A DNA stretch of 64,000 bases, taken from Neomoorella sulfitireducens (lineage in GTDB: Bacteria > Bacillota > DSM-521 > Neomoorellales > Neomoorellaceae). Numbering within the stretch: the stretch's first letter is position 1; every line of letters starts with the position of its first letter. Where the stretch lies: contig NZ_JANRHG010000013.1 in NCBI RefSeq assembly GCF_024733845.1, positions 1 through 64,000 on the forward strand, written 5' to 3'. The translations under genes and the position numbers were made by a program. Shown in pieces: positions 42,237 to 51,647 of this stretch. The notes under the pieces were generated by a model. That model did no database searches, was not told the origin of the DNA, and was given only the letters and a program-made list of their open reading frames with translations.

Positions 42237-43430
42237 ATGAATAACGGGATAAAACACGAGCGCGTGAGGTTTTCCCTCCCGACGCGCGAGCTGGAAAGGC
42301 GCTGGCAGGCCGTTAGGACCGCCATGAAGGATAAGGATATCGATATAATCGTCGTCCAAAACAACAACAAATGGCTGGGAGGGTATGTGCGCTGGTTTAC
42401 CGACGTTTCAGCCCAGCACGGCTACCCCATGACCATACTCTTCCCTGCCAACGACGAGATGACAATCATTAGCCATGGTAGCCCGCCCCTACCCCCTGCC
42501 CCTCCCGCCTATGCCTTGCGGGGGGTTAGGGAAAGGATCCCTGTGCCCTATATGCGGACGCTGAACTATACCGATTCTATGGAGCCGGAAACGATAGCCG
42601 CGATAATTAAGGCAAGAAATGATAAAAGGATAGGTATCGTCAGCCCCGGTAACATGCCCTATCCCTTTTTGGCGGGCTTAAAAGAGAGGCTGCCCCACGT
42701 GGAGTTCGTTGATTTTACCGACGAAATCGACGGCATCAAAGCCGTTAAAAGCGAAGACGAATGGTATTTTATTCGCAAGGCCGTCGAACTCCAAGACCGC
42801 CTCTGTGCCGCCATGCCTGTCCTTATGCGTCCCGGTATGTATGAATACGAAGTAAGGCAGAGGATGGTTTACTTTTTAGAAGAGCAGGGTAGCGAGGAAC
42901 AATTATTCTCTTTGTCATCGGCGCCCATCGGTTCCTTTGCTGGCCATACCTGGGTGCAGTTCCAAAACAGAAGAATTGAAAGAGGCGATAACATCTTTAT
43001 CATGATCGAAGTCAACGGTCCTGGCGGAATGTACGGGGAAATCGCCAGGATCTGGTGCTTGGGGGAACCCACCCGCCAGCTCCTCGATTTTTGGCAGTTA
43101 GCTTTAGAAGGCCAGAAACTGATCGCCAGTTTAAGTAAGCCTGGAGCCCGTCCGGCAGATATTTTAGCTACCTACAATGAATTTCTGGCGGAAAAGGGAT
43201 TCCCCCCGGAAAATCGGCTCCTAGCCCACGGCCAGGGATACGATCTGGTGGAGAGGCCGGCCTATCGGCCTGAAGAAAAAATGCTCCTGCAAACAGGAAT
43301 GAACATAGCCATCCATCCCATTGTCATGAATGAAAACACCTATGCTTTCTGTTGTGATAACTATATAATAAAGGAAGACGGCGCCCATTTACTCCATACT
43401 TTCCCCCAGGAGATTATAGTAATCGATTAA
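42237..43430 (+). CDS. Creatinase-like M24-family (pita-bread) hydrolase, copy B
   Basis: A 397-residue paralogue of copy A along its whole length. It shares RELERRWQAVR, NNNKWLGGYVRWFTDV, SEEQL, MIEVNGPGGMYGEIAR and AHGQGYDLVERP. The same catalytic-ligand changes occur: glutamates at both metal-aspartate positions, AIHPI where a glutamate is expected and FCCDNY near the end. Two related but non-identical copies in one operon suggest a heteromer or two successive steps. AAGGAGGG precedes the ATG. It ends the unit; a long inverted repeat follows. Confidence 0.82.
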   Translation: MNNGIKHERVRFSLPTRELERRWQAVRTAMKDKDIDIIVVQNNNKWLGGYVRWFTDVSAQHGYPMTILFPANDEMTIISHGSPPLPPAPPAYALRGVRERIPVPYMRTLNYTDSMEPETIAAIIKARNDKRIGIVSPGNMPYPFLAGLKERLPHVEFVDFTDEIDGIKAVKSEDEWYFIRKAVELQDRLCAAMPVLMRPGMYEYEVRQRMVYFLEEQGSEEQLFSLSSAPIGSFAGHTWVQFQNRRIERGDNIFIMIEVNGPGGMYGEIARIWCLGEPTRQLLDFWQLALEGQKLIASLSKPGARPADILATYNEFLAEKGFPPENRLLAHGQGYDLVERPAYRPEEKMLLQTGMNIAIHPIVMNENTYAFCCDNYIIKEDGAHLLHTFPQEIIVID

Positions 43431-43432
43431 AC

Positions 43433-43521
43433 AGCCAGCTAAAAAGTCGTTTTGAACACCGGGCATGGCGCTCTTGCCAGTAACGGTCCGGTGTTCAAAA
43501 CTCTAGATTATTTAGCTGGCT
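43433..43521. repeat. 89-base interrupted inverted repeat
   Basis: Outer arms AGCCAGCTAAA 43433-43443 and TTTAGCTGGCT 43511-43521 are perfect complements. Inner arms TTTTGAACACCGG 43450-43462 and CCGGTGTTCAAAA 43488-43500 are also perfect (13 bp). The internal bulges are unequal. It begins only a few bases after the copy B stop. It may be a very large hairpin terminator without a T run or a small non-coding mobile element (MITE-like). Confidence 0.75.
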
Positions 43522-43756
43522 CCCATCTCTTTCTGCCGTTTCGTTTTCTGTAAACACCAGCAGGACAAAATAAAATTTTCCATTTAGAGTATAACGGTCC
43601 TTGCTTTATTACCGCTAACCTGTCTGAAGCTGCATAGCTACTCGAAGGCCTTCCCCTTCTAACAGGCATACGAACATCCTGAGTTAAAAATGCGTACCAT
43701 TTTGTTACTTATCCCTCACCTTAGATAATAAGAGGTTTTTTGCTTACGTTATTAGC

Positions 43757-43789
43757 AATACCGATGCTACTCACCGGTATTATTTTTTT
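43757..43789 (+). terminator. Intrinsic terminator
   Basis: AATACCG 43757-43763 pairs with CGGTATT 43775-43781, with more pairs possible inside the loop, followed by ATTTTTTT. It insulates the M24 unit from the nucleotidyltransferase gene. Confidence 0.8.
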
Positions 43790-43876
43790 ATGATAATGAC
43801 CTGCCGGGAATTATTTTGGGAAAGGAGGGGCAAAATGCTAAATAGTGCTAAAGGTGGATTGCAGGGGAGGTAAAAT

Positions 43877-46342
43877 ATGAAGGCAATCATCATGGCCGGG
43901 GGGGAGGGGTCGCGGCTGAGACCCCTGACCTGCAAGCGGCCCAAACCCCTGGTGCCGGTGGCAAACCGCCCGGTAATGGAATACTGCGTTGACTTATTGC
44001 GTGAACTTGGCATCAAAGAAGTAGGGGTGACCCTGCAGTACCTGCCGGGGTTGATCCAGGAATACTTCGGTGACGGCAGCGATTTCGGCCTGCACCTCCA
44101 TTATTTTGTGGAAGACAAGCCCCTGGGTACCGCCGGCAGCGTTAAAAACGCGGCTTCTTTTTTAGATGATACCTTTGTGGTGGTAAGCGGCGACGCCCTG
44201 ACGGATTTCGACCTGCGGCCGGCCATTGTTCGGCATAAAGAAAGCGGTGCCATGGCAACCCTTGTGCTAACTACAGTGGATAACCCCCTGGAATACGGGG
44301 TTGTGATTACCAATACCGACGGCAGTATTCGTTCCTTCCTGGAAAAGCCCAGCTGGGGCGAAGTTTTCAGCGACCGGGTCAACACGGGGATTTATATCCT
44401 GGAACCGGAAGTCCTGGAAATGGTGCCGGATGGAGAGCCCTTTGACTTCAGCAAAGATCTCTTTCCCCGCTTGTTGAAAGATAAAAAACCTCTTTTTGGA
44501 GTAACCCTGTCCGGCTACTGGTGTGATATTGGTAATATAGTACAATATAGACAGGCCCAGGAAGATATTTTAAGGGGCAAAGTTAAAGTGAGGTTGATTG
44601 GCGAAGATCGGGGTAAAGGCGTGGTGGCCGGCGAAGGAGTGGAGATCGATCCCTCGGCCAGGATCGAAGGCCCGGTCCTGCTCGGAAGCTATTGCCGAAT
44701 TGGCGCCGGGACCACCGTGGGACCCTATACCGTCCTGGGGCCGTACACCCGGGTTGATGAAGGAGCCAGCGTCAAACGCTCCATCCTCTGGGATAATGTC
44801 TATATCGGTAAGGGGGCCGGCCTGCGGGGGGCGGTTGTCTGCAGCCGGGCCAGCCTGCAGCGGCAGGTGCGGGTTTATGAAGGAGCGGTTATCGGCGACG
44901 GCAGCCGGGTAGACGCCGGGGCCGAATTACGGCCGGAGGTAAAGATCTGGCCTGAGAAGATTTTAAGCCAGGAAACGGTGGTACATGAAAGCCTTATCTG
45001 GGGACAGGGGATGGGACGGCCCCTCTTTGTCGGCAGCCAGGCGCCGGGTTACCTGCAGGGAGATTTGACTCCTTTCCAGGTCACCCGCCTGGGGCTGGCC
45101 TACGGCGCTAGTTTTAAACCGGGCGCCATGGTGGGCCTGAGCACCTTTGCCGGCGGGGCCGGGGAAATGCTCTTCAAGGCCATGGCGGCAGGGATGATGG
45201 CTGCCGGGGTCAGGGTCGCCGACCTGGGACGGTTACCAACCCCGGTTCATCGTTTTGCCGTCCGCAGTTTAAGGCTGGCCGGCGGTTGCCATATTAAACA
45301 GGATGCTGCCAACCGGGATAAAGTTTGGTTGCACCTTGTCAATGAGCGCGCTCACGATTTGGCCCCGGGAGCGGTACGGAAAATTGAAAACCTCTACTGG
45401 CGGGAAGACGGTCGCCAGGTAAAAGAGATAGAAGCCACCATATATTTCCCGGCCCTCCGGGAAGCTTACAGCGAATGGCTGCTGTCTACCCTGGATGAGG
45501 GGGGGATAAAAAGAAGGCCGGTACGGCTGGCCCTGGGGTGCCAGGGAGAAATAGCCGCCCTGGCCGCTGAGGTTTTACAGCGGGCCGGGGCCGATGTGGT
45601 CCGGCTGGATTTCGACCCCGCCAAGGGCTGGGGTGCCATCCAGGAAGATATGCCTTTTTTTGCGGCGGAAATCAAGGGCTACGGGGCGGGACTTGGAGCG
45701 GCAATCGATCAAAATGGCGAGGAGTTAATCCTTTTTACCGGCGAAGGGCGTCGCTTAACGCCATCCCAGCAGCAGGCCCTCCTGGCGCGGGTTTACCTGG
45801 AAGCCAACCGGGAGAAACGCCTCATCCTGCCGGTGACGGTATCCCGGGCTGCGGAACTGGTCGCCGGGCGCATGGGAGGAACGGTAGAGCGGGTGAAAAG
45901 CCATCCCGGTATCTACCAGGAGGCCATGGCCCGGGTGGACGGCGAAGGGGTCCCGGCGCAGCAGCACCTGCAGCTGGATGCCCTGGCAGCCCTTCTTTAT
46001 ATCCTGGACTGGCTGGCCCGCCAGGATGAAAGCCTGGCGGAAGCGGTGTCCGGCTTGCCGCCCGTCCATACCGTTACCCGGGTCGTCCCCTGTCCGTGGG
46101 AAGCTAAAGGCCGGGTTATGCGAAGCCTGATTGGTGAAGAGCCGCCTGAGAGGGTGGAGTTACTAGACGGCGTCCAGATACGCCATAAAGACGGCTGGTC
46201 CCTGGTATATCCCGATGGAGAAACTCCCCACTACAGGGTTTACAGCGAAGCTTTTTCCCAGGAGGTGGCCGAAGAACTGGCCGGCTTTTATGAGCAGCGT
46301 TTAAAGGAACTAATTGCCAGAGATTGGAATTGGAGCAGGTAA
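43877..46342 (+). CDS. Sugar-phosphate nucleotidyltransferase fused to a phosphomannomutase-like domain
   Basis: An 821-residue fusion. Residues 1-235 form a nucleotidyltransferase ([13 protein letters not shown] at 7-19, [14 protein letters not shown] and the metal-binding [11 protein letters not shown]). Residues about 250-370 form a left-handed beta helix of hexapeptide repeats. Residues about 380-821 are a phosphoglucomutase/phosphomannomutase-like region. The phosphoserine loop (TASHNP in active mutases) is replaced by GGCHIKQD, so mutase activity is doubtful. Such fusions occur in several thermophiles and cyanobacteria and probably make a nucleotide sugar for glycogen or surface polysaccharide. 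GGGGAGG precedes the ATG and a terminator follows. Confidence 0.88.
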   Translation: MKAIIMAGGEGSRLRPLTCKRPKPLVPVANRPVMEYCVDLLRELGIKEVGVTLQYLPGLIQEYFGDGSDFGLHLHYFVEDKPLGTAGSVKNAASFLDDTFVVVSGDALTDFDLRPAIVRHKESGAMATLVLTTVDNPLEYGVVITNTDGSIRSFLEKPSWGEVFSDRVNTGIYILEPEVLEMVPDGEPFDFSKDLFPRLLKDKKPLFGVTLSGYWCDIGNIVQYRQAQEDILRGKVKVRLIGEDRGKGVVAGEGVEIDPSARIEGPVLLGSYCRIGAGTTVGPYTVLGPYTRVDEGASVKRSILWDNVYIGKGAGLRGAVVCSRASLQRQVRVYEGAVIGDGSRVDAGAELRPEVKIWPEKILSQETVVHESLIWGQGMGRPLFVGSQAPGYLQGDLTPFQVTRLGLAYGASFKPGAMVGLSTFAGGAGEMLFKAMAAGMMAAGVRVADLGRLPTPVHRFAVRSLRLAGGCHIKQDAANRDKVWLHLVNERAHDLAPGAVRKIENLYWREDGRQVKEIEATIYFPALREAYSEWLLSTLDEGGIKRRPVRLALGCQGEIAALAAEVLQRAGADVVRLDFDPAKGWGAIQEDMPFFAAEIKGYGAGLGAAIDQNGEELILFTGEGRRLTPSQQQALLARVYLEANREKRLILPVTVSRAAELVAGRMGGTVERVKSHPGIYQEAMARVDGEGVPAQQHLQLDALAALLYILDWLARQDESLAEAVSGLPPVHTVTRVVPCPWEAKGRVMRSLIGEEPPERVELLDGVQIRHKDGWSLVYPDGETPHYRVYSEAFSQEVAEELAGFYEQRLKELIARDWNWSR

Positions 46343-46370
46343 GGACCATCTATTCAGGTGGTCCTTTTTT
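46343..46370 (+). terminator. Intrinsic terminator after the nucleotidyltransferase gene
   Basis: GGACCATCT 46343-46351 pairs with AGGTGGTCC 46356-46364 (one G-T), followed by TTTTTT. The stem starts immediately after the TAA stop. Confidence 0.9.
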
Positions 46371-46436
46371 ATCGACAAATATTACTTGCTACTAATAATA
46401 CCTGGTGGTAAAATAAGTGGGTAGGGGGGTAGAAAA

Positions 46437-47009
46437 ATGTTGCAGATTCGCTGGCATGGTCGCGGCGGCCAGGGTGCCGTGACGGCGGCGCGTATCTTTG
46501 GCCTGGCAGCAGCAGTTTATGGAGGATGGTATGCCCAGTCTTTCCCATCCTTCGGCACGGAACGGCGGGGAGCGCCGGTAACGGCCTTCACGCGCCTTGA
46601 TGACCGTCCCATTCGCGACCGCAGCCAGATTTATAGCCCTGATTATGTGGTGGTCCTGGACGCTACCTTGCTTGAAAGCACGGATATCTTTACCGGCCTG
46701 AAACCAGGAGGGATTGTCCTCATTAATACCGGCCGGGAGCCGGTAATGGCCCGGTCGCCGGAAACCAGGGTCTATATCCTGGACGCCACCCGCCTGGCCC
46801 TTGAGGTGCTGGATACTCCCATAGTTAATACAGCCATGGTGGCGGCCCTGGCTGGGACGACCGGCATCCTTTCCCTGGAAGCGGTGGAAAAAGCTATTGC
46901 TGCCGTTCTATCCCGGGATCTGGCTACCAGAAATATTGCCCTGGCCCGGCGGGCGTATGACCTGGCAAAGGTTCTGGGCAGTAAGGAGGCAATAGCCTGT
47001 GACGGTTAA
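46437..47009 (+). CDS. 2-oxoacid:ferredoxin oxidoreductase, gamma subunit
   Basis: A 190-residue gamma subunit of the pyruvate/2-ketoisovalerate:ferredoxin oxidoreductase family. Family features are RWHGRGGQGAVTAA at 5-18, SFPSFGTERRGAPV at 37-50 and the CoA-domain-like centre. The complex decarboxylates a 2-oxoacid with CoA and passes electrons to ferredoxin. It is the first of four co-directional genes (gamma, delta, alpha, beta). Which oxoacid is used cannot be read from sequence; pyruvate and branched-chain oxoacids are both possible. Confidence 0.93.
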   Translation: MLQIRWHGRGGQGAVTAARIFGLAAAVYGGWYAQSFPSFGTERRGAPVTAFTRLDDRPIRDRSQIYSPDYVVVLDATLLESTDIFTGLKPGGIVLINTGREPVMARSPETRVYILDATRLALEVLDTPIVNTAMVAALAGTTGILSLEAVEKAIAAVLSRDLATRNIALARRAYDLAKVLGSKEAIACDG

Positions 47010-47061
47010 GGGACAAACCCCGAAGGAATCTGGTAACCGGTTAAGAGGGAGGCGGTATTAA

Positions 47062-47352
47062 TTGCTGGCTGAAAGTGATTTAAGGAAGGGGCCCAACCTG
47101 GCAACACCTTTATTGAGTACGACTACTGGATCCTGGCGCCTGGTGCGGCCGGTTTTGAATACCGAACGCTGTAATAACTGCCTTATATGCTGGCTTTTTT
47201 GCCCGGAGGGATGTTTTACCAGGGGCGAAAGGGTAGTGAGCCTGGATCTAGATTTTTGCAAGGGTTGCGGCATCTGTGTGGCGGAGTGCCCGCGGGAGGC
47301 CCTGGCCCTGGTGGAAGAAGGTATCAGCGATGCGCGCCTATCTGAACGGTAA
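47062..47352 (+). CDS. 2-oxoacid:ferredoxin oxidoreductase, delta (ferredoxin) subunit
   Basis: A 96-residue two-cluster ferredoxin subunit. CNNCLICWLFCPEGC and CKGCGICVAECPREA provide eight cysteines for two 4Fe-4S clusters that collect electrons from the beta subunit. The start is TTG 47062 with GGGAGG further up; the frame is closed upstream by TAA. Its last 23 bases overlap the alpha subunit gene, so the two are translationally coupled. Confidence 0.9.
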   Translation: MLAESDLRKGPNLATPLLSTTTGSWRLVRPVLNTERCNNCLICWLFCPEGCFTRGERVVSLDLDFCKGCGICVAECPREALALVEEGISDARLSER

Positions 47353-48505
47353 CGAGGCGGTGGCGGCGGCGGTGAAACTCGCCCGGACGGAGGTGGTGGC
47401 CGCCTACCCCATTACGCCCCAATCAACTATTGTCGAAAAAATAGCAGAATACATAGCCGATGGTTCTATGGAAGCGGACTATATAAGGGTAGAATCCGAA
47501 CATGCCGCCCTGGCGGCCTGCTACGGGGCGGCAGTGACGGGAACACGGGTCTTTACGGCAACCTCTTCCCAGGGACTGGCATACATGTTTGAAATGCTCC
47601 ATTACGTGAGCGGTTGCCGCGTACCCCTGGTTATGGCCGTGGCTAACCGCGGCCTGGCGGCTCCCTGGACCATCTGGGCCGATCACCAGGACGCTGTTGC
47701 CTGCCGCGATACGGGCTGGATCCAGCTATATGTGGAAACGGCCCAGGAAGCCCTGGACACCTGCCTGCAGGCCTATAAAATAGCCGCCCACCCGGAGGTG
47801 CTGGCGCCGGTCATGGTCTGTTTGGACGGCTATGTCCTGTCCCATACGGAAGAGATTGTGGAGGTGCCGGACCAGGAGACCGTTGATCGTTTCCTGCCTC
47901 CCTACCGGCCAGAGTATAGCGTGGATACCCGGCGTCCCTATGTCTTTGGTGTCGGTACAGGTCCGGACCTGTATCCTGCTTTTAAGTATAACCAGCAGCA
48001 GGCCATGCTGAAAGCCAAAGAAGTAATTAAAGAAGTGGAACGGGATTTTCAGGCCCACTTCCAGCGCAGTTACGGCGGCCTTGTTGATCCTTATTATTGC
48101 CATGATGCTGCTGTGGTGCTTGTTGTCATGGGGGCTACTGCGGGAACGGCCCGGGAAGTGGTGGACGAGTTACGCCGGCAGGGCGAAGCGGTGGGCCTCC
48201 TGCGCCTGCGCAGTTTCCGGCCCTTCCCAGTAGAAGACCTGCGGGCGGCCCTCTCCGGTGCCGGGGTGGTGGCCGTTCTCGACCGCGATTGCTCTTTCGG
48301 TTATGAAGGGGTGCTGGCCACGGAGATTAAAGCGGCTCTCTACGACCTGCGGGAGAAACCCCTGGTGACCGGCTTTACCGGCGGCCTGGGCGGACGTGAT
48401 ATCCGCCGGGAGGAACTGGCAGGAATTTTCCACCGGTGCCTTGAGGTGGTGCGTTGCCAGGATGAAGGTACGGGGGCGGTTTTAAACGGCTACTGGCAGA
48501 AATGA
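47330..48505 (+). CDS. 2-oxoacid:ferredoxin oxidoreductase, alpha subunit
   Basis: A 391-residue alpha subunit. The start MRAYLNGNEAVAAAVKLAR and the blocks AAYPITPQSTIVEKIAEY and TATSSQGLAYMFEMLHY are typical of PorA/VorA. ATG 47330 is chosen because the longer frame from 47276 begins inside the delta gene with a non-family sequence, while AAGAAGG precedes 47330. It forms the thiamine-binding heterodimer with the beta subunit. Confidence 0.92.
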   Translation: MRAYLNGNEAVAAAVKLARTEVVAAYPITPQSTIVEKIAEYIADGSMEADYIRVESEHAALAACYGAAVTGTRVFTATSSQGLAYMFEMLHYVSGCRVPLVMAVANRGLAAPWTIWADHQDAVACRDTGWIQLYVETAQEALDTCLQAYKIAAHPEVLAPVMVCLDGYVLSHTEEIVEVPDQETVDRFLPPYRPEYSVDTRRPYVFGVGTGPDLYPAFKYNQQQAMLKAKEVIKEVERDFQAHFQRSYGGLVDPYYCHDAAVVLVVMGATAGTAREVVDELRRQGEAVGLLRLRSFRPFPVEDLRAALSGAGVVAVLDRDCSFGYEGVLATEIKAALYDLREKPLVTGFTGGLGGRDIRREELAGIFHRCLEVVRCQDEGTGAVLNGYWQK

Positions 48506-48538
48506 AATGGTTGCCATAAAAACGAAGAGCGGGGGTAA

Positions 48539-49360
48539 ATGGATATGGTCAAGATAAAAGATTTGCCAGACGCCGAATTTGTACAGGGTTCCTACGCCTG
48601 TGCCGGATGCGGGGGAATACTTGCCGTCCGCCTGGCCTTAAAGGTCCTGGGACCGGAAACGGTCATCGTCACCACGCCCAGCTGCCTGCTGGGGGTAACC
48701 ACTTTTTACCCCCAGCTGGCCTTCAAAGTTCCCTGCGTCAATGTCACCTTCCCCAGCACGGCGGCGGCCGTCTCTGGGGTGGTGGCCGGTTTAAGGCGCC
48801 GGGGGAAAAAAGGGGTCAAAGTCGTGGGCTTGGCCGGCGACGGCGGCACCGTCGATATCGGGCTCCAGGCTTTATCCGGCGCCGTGGAGCGGGGCGATAA
48901 TTTTCTCTTCATCTGCTATGACAACGAAGCTTACATGAATACCGGTGTGCAGCGTAGCGGGGCTACTCCTTTAGGGGCGCGGACCACGACAACTCCCGTC
49001 GGTAGCTTGGGCCGGGGAGAAGAACGGCCTAAAAAGGATATGCTGGGTATTGTCGCCGCCCATAATATCCCCTATGCGGCTACGGCCAGCATCGGCTATC
49101 CCCAGGACTACCTGAGCAAGGTGCAGAAGGCTATGCAGGTGGAAGGCCCAGCCTACATCCAGGTCCTTTCTCCCTGCCCGCCGGGCTGGGGCTACCGTAG
49201 CGACCTGACGGTGAAACTCGCCCGCCTGGCCGTCCAAACCGGCCAGTGGACCCTGGCCGAGTACGAAAACGGGCGGTTGACGGTGAAGGAAATCGCCAAT
49301 CCCCGGCCTTTGCGCGAATATCTAGCTCCCCAGATGCGTTTTGCCCATCTATTAGCTTAA
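48539..49360 (+). CDS. 2-oxoacid:ferredoxin oxidoreductase, beta subunit (thiamine-diphosphate binding)
   Basis: A 273-residue beta subunit holding thiamine diphosphate. GDGGTVDIGLQALSGAVERG followed by YDNEAYMNTG is the GDG-x(n)-N thiamine motif. CAGCGG (C21, C24) with further cysteines provides the cluster near the active site. It ends the four-gene unit, 33 bases before the converging hypE. The whole complex would feed reduced ferredoxin to the hydrogenase or other partners encoded nearby. Confidence 0.93.
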   Translation: MDMVKIKDLPDAEFVQGSYACAGCGGILAVRLALKVLGPETVIVTTPSCLLGVTTFYPQLAFKVPCVNVTFPSTAAAVSGVVAGLRRRGKKGVKVVGLAGDGGTVDIGLQALSGAVERGDNFLFICYDNEAYMNTGVQRSGATPLGARTTTTPVGSLGRGEERPKKDMLGIVAAHNIPYAATASIGYPQDYLSKVQKAMQVEGPAYIQVLSPCPPGWGYRSDLTVKLARLAVQTGQWTLAEYENGRLTVKEIANPRPLREYLAPQMRFAHLLA

Positions 49361-49392
49361 TGGTTATTGTATGTCCTTCAGTTGTAGGTAGT

Positions 49393-50415
49393 TCAACAAA
49401 TGCGTGGTAGCTGCAGGCCACTAAGAAGATAAAGTTCCCGGGTAGCCCCCAGGGCGGTGCGTAGGAAGACGCGGCCGCTTCCTTTTTTTATTTCCCCGAT
49501 GACGGCGGCCTCCCGGCCCAGGGAATGCCGGCGGAGAAAGGCCAGGACATCTTCAACGGCAATTTTATCGACCACGGCGCAGAATTTACCTTCATTGGCA
49601 AGGTAGAGGTAATCCAAACCCAGGATTTCCGCTCCCCCGCGGACATTATCATGGACGGGGATGGCTTCTTCACTGAGGATAATATTAACTTGAGCACTCT
49701 GGGCTAGTTCTTTCATCGTCGTGGCCAGCCCACCCCGGGTAGGGTCGCGCAGCCATTTAACGGTACTTGAGAAATTCTCAAGCAGGGGCAGGATTAAGGT
49801 ATGCAGGGCGGCGCAATCGCTCTTTAATCCTTCCAGGCCGAAATTCTCCCGGGCCGCAATGACGGCCAGGCCGTGGTCGCCTACCGACCCGCTGCAGATA
49901 ATTACATCACCTGGCCGGATGCGGCGGTAGTCCAGGTTAATACAGTCATCCACCACGCCTATCCCTGTGGTATTGATATAGATAAGGTCACCGTGGCCGT
50001 GTTCTACCACCTTGGTATCACCGGTCACTATTGCTATCCCGGCTTCCCGGGCGGCTGTAGCAATATTGACAATTACCTCTTCCAGAACCGATATGGGCAG
50101 CCCCTCTTCGAGAATCAGCCCTACGGTGAGGTAAAGGGGGCGGGCGCCGCTGACGGCCAGATCATTCACCGTACCGTTGACGGCCAGGGTACCGATATTG
50201 CCGCCGGGAAAAAAGAGGGGCTTAACGACAAAGGAATCGGTGGTCAGGGCCAGGCGACCGGCCGGGAACGGGAGCAGGGCGGCGTCGTTTAAAGGCTGCA
50301 GGGCTTCATCATGGAAGTATCTTAAAAACAGATCGCTGATCAACTGGTGGGTCAACTCGCCACCGTCGCCGTGAGCTAAGGAAATAGTCTCTATCATACT
50401 GTTATATTTGGTCAT
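49393..50415 (-). CDS. hypE: Hydrogenase maturation protein HypE
   Basis: A 340-residue ATP-dependent dehydratase that turns the S-carbamoyl group received from HypF into thiocyanate for the CN ligands of the NiFe site. It has the PurM-like fold with AHGDGG near residue 15 and GDTKVVEHGHGD mid-protein. The chain ends PRIC, the flexible tail whose terminal cysteine is modified. All expected features are intact. It is the last gene of the minus-strand hydrogenase run. Confidence 0.96.
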   Translation of the reverse strand: MTKYNSMIETISLAHGDGGELTHQLISDLFLRYFHDEALQPLNDAALLPFPAGRLALTTDSFVVKPLFFPGGNIGTLAVNGTVNDLAVSGARPLYLTVGLILEEGLPISVLEEVIVNIATAAREAGIAIVTGDTKVVEHGHGDLIYINTTGIGVVDDCINLDYRRIRPGDVIICSGSVGDHGLAVIAARENFGLEGLKSDCAALHTLILPLLENFSSTVKWLRDPTRGGLATTMKELAQSAQVNIILSEEAIPVHDNVRGGAEILGLDYLYLANEGKFCAVVDKIAVEDVLAFLRRHSLGREAAVIGEIKKGSGRVFLRTALGATRELYLLSGLQLPRIC

Positions 50416-50502
50416 AGCGTAATTTCGCCTCCCAAAAACGGAGTAGAAGCAGGGAGGGAAGGGAGAAGGTACAGCCGGTGGCTTAATTAGGGTTTACCTT
50501 TT

Positions 50503-51621
50503 TTATCCTGCTTTCCTGGAATAACGGTAGTAGGCGGCACAAGAACCCTCTGAAGATACCATGCAGGGGCCTACAGGACGGAGAGGGGTGCAGTGCCGGC
50601 CAAAAAGGGGACACTGTGTTGGCAAGGATAGGCCTTTCAATACGCTACCGCAACGACAACCCTCCGGCGGAGGTGATGGCCTTATTGCCAGGGGCCAGCG
50701 ACGGGTGGCATCAAAGGCCTGATAGGCATTATTCAATTTCAGGCCGCTGAGGGGGATCAACCCTAGCCCGCGCCAGTTAGAGGGAGCCAGGGAGAAAACT
50801 TCCCTTAAAATTTCTTGTGCTTTGGGATTACCCTTTTCGCTGACTACCCGCGGGTAGGCGTTAATGACTTGTGCTTCTCCTTCTTGGATTTGGACCAGAA
50901 GCTCCAATAAAGCTCCCAGGATGTCAAGAGCTTCAAAACCGGCAATAGCAGCTGGCAGGTTGTATTCTTTAGCCAGGAAGGTAAAGGCCCATCGCCCCAC
51001 AATAGCGCTGACGTGCCCTGGTAGAAGCAGTCCATCCAGCTTTAACTCCGGGTCGCCGGCGAGTGAAGCCAGGGCTGGTGGCACCAGTTTGTGAGCGCTG
51101 TAAATGGTAAAATTTTTGAGTCTCAGGACCGCGGCCTCTTTCACTGCCAGCCCCACGGCAGGGGCCGTAGTTTCAAAGCCTATTCCTAAGAAAATAATTT
51201 CCCGATCGGGATTTGAACGCGCCAGGGTTACGGCTTCCCGGGGGCTGTAGCAAACCTGGATCTGGTAACCTTCTATTTTAGCCTTTTCCAGCGAACCCAT
51301 GCTGCCCGGGACGCGCACCATGTCGCCAAAGGTTGCAATAATGACACCCGGTTGTCTTGCCAGGAAAAGCATGTAGTCTATTTCTTCAGGGGCGGTAACG
51401 CAAACGGGGCAACCTGGTCCGCTGCGCAGATCGATGCATCCCGCCAGTAGGCTGCGTAATCCTGTACGGGACAGGGCTACCGTGTGTGTCCCGCATACCT
51501 CCATAATTACCGGCCGGCGGCCATATTTGCCTGCTATGGCAGCCGCCAGTGATTTTACCCTTAACAGAAGCCTGTTTGCCAGCTCCTTCTGCTGATAAGT
51601 GCTCCATGTTTCCATCCTCAA
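50503..51621 (-). CDS. hypD: Hydrogenase maturation protein HypD
   Basis: A 372-residue Fe-S scaffold protein that assembles the Fe(CN)2CO group with HypC. Cysteine motifs are EVCGTHTVALSR near residue 41, SGPGCPVCV near residue 67, and the C-terminal CRCGSVLKG and CPLFGRHCTP for the 4Fe-4S cluster. The start may be TTG 51621 or ATG 51615; GGGGAG lies just upstream of both. The gene is followed by hypE after an 87-base gap. Confidence 0.95.
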   Translation of the reverse strand: MRMETWSTYQQKELANRLLLRVKSLAAAIAGKYGRRPVIMEVCGTHTVALSRTGLRSLLAGCIDLRSGPGCPVCVTAPEEIDYMLFLARQPGVIIATFGDMVRVPGSMGSLEKAKIEGYQIQVCYSPREAVTLARSNPDREIIFLGIGFETTAPAVGLAVKEAAVLRLKNFTIYSAHKLVPPALASLAGDPELKLDGLLLPGHVSAIVGRWAFTFLAKEYNLPAAIAGFEALDILGALLELLVQIQEGEAQVINAYPRVVSEKGNPKAQEILREVFSLAPSNWRGLGLIPLSGLKLNNAYQAFDATRRWPLAIRPSPPPEGCRCGSVLKGLSLPTQCPLFGRHCTPLRPVGPCMVSSEGSCAAYYRYSRKAG

Positions 51622-51647
51622 GTTGCTCCCCCTATATAACCACCCAT

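Larger units (their letters stand above)
43431..43876 (+). other. Intergenic region after the M24 operon
   Basis: About 445 bases without a gene. It holds the 89-base inverted repeat at 43433-43521 and the intrinsic terminator at 43757-43789. The middle part (43530-43740) shows no coding or repeat pattern I can recognise. Confidence 0.75.
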
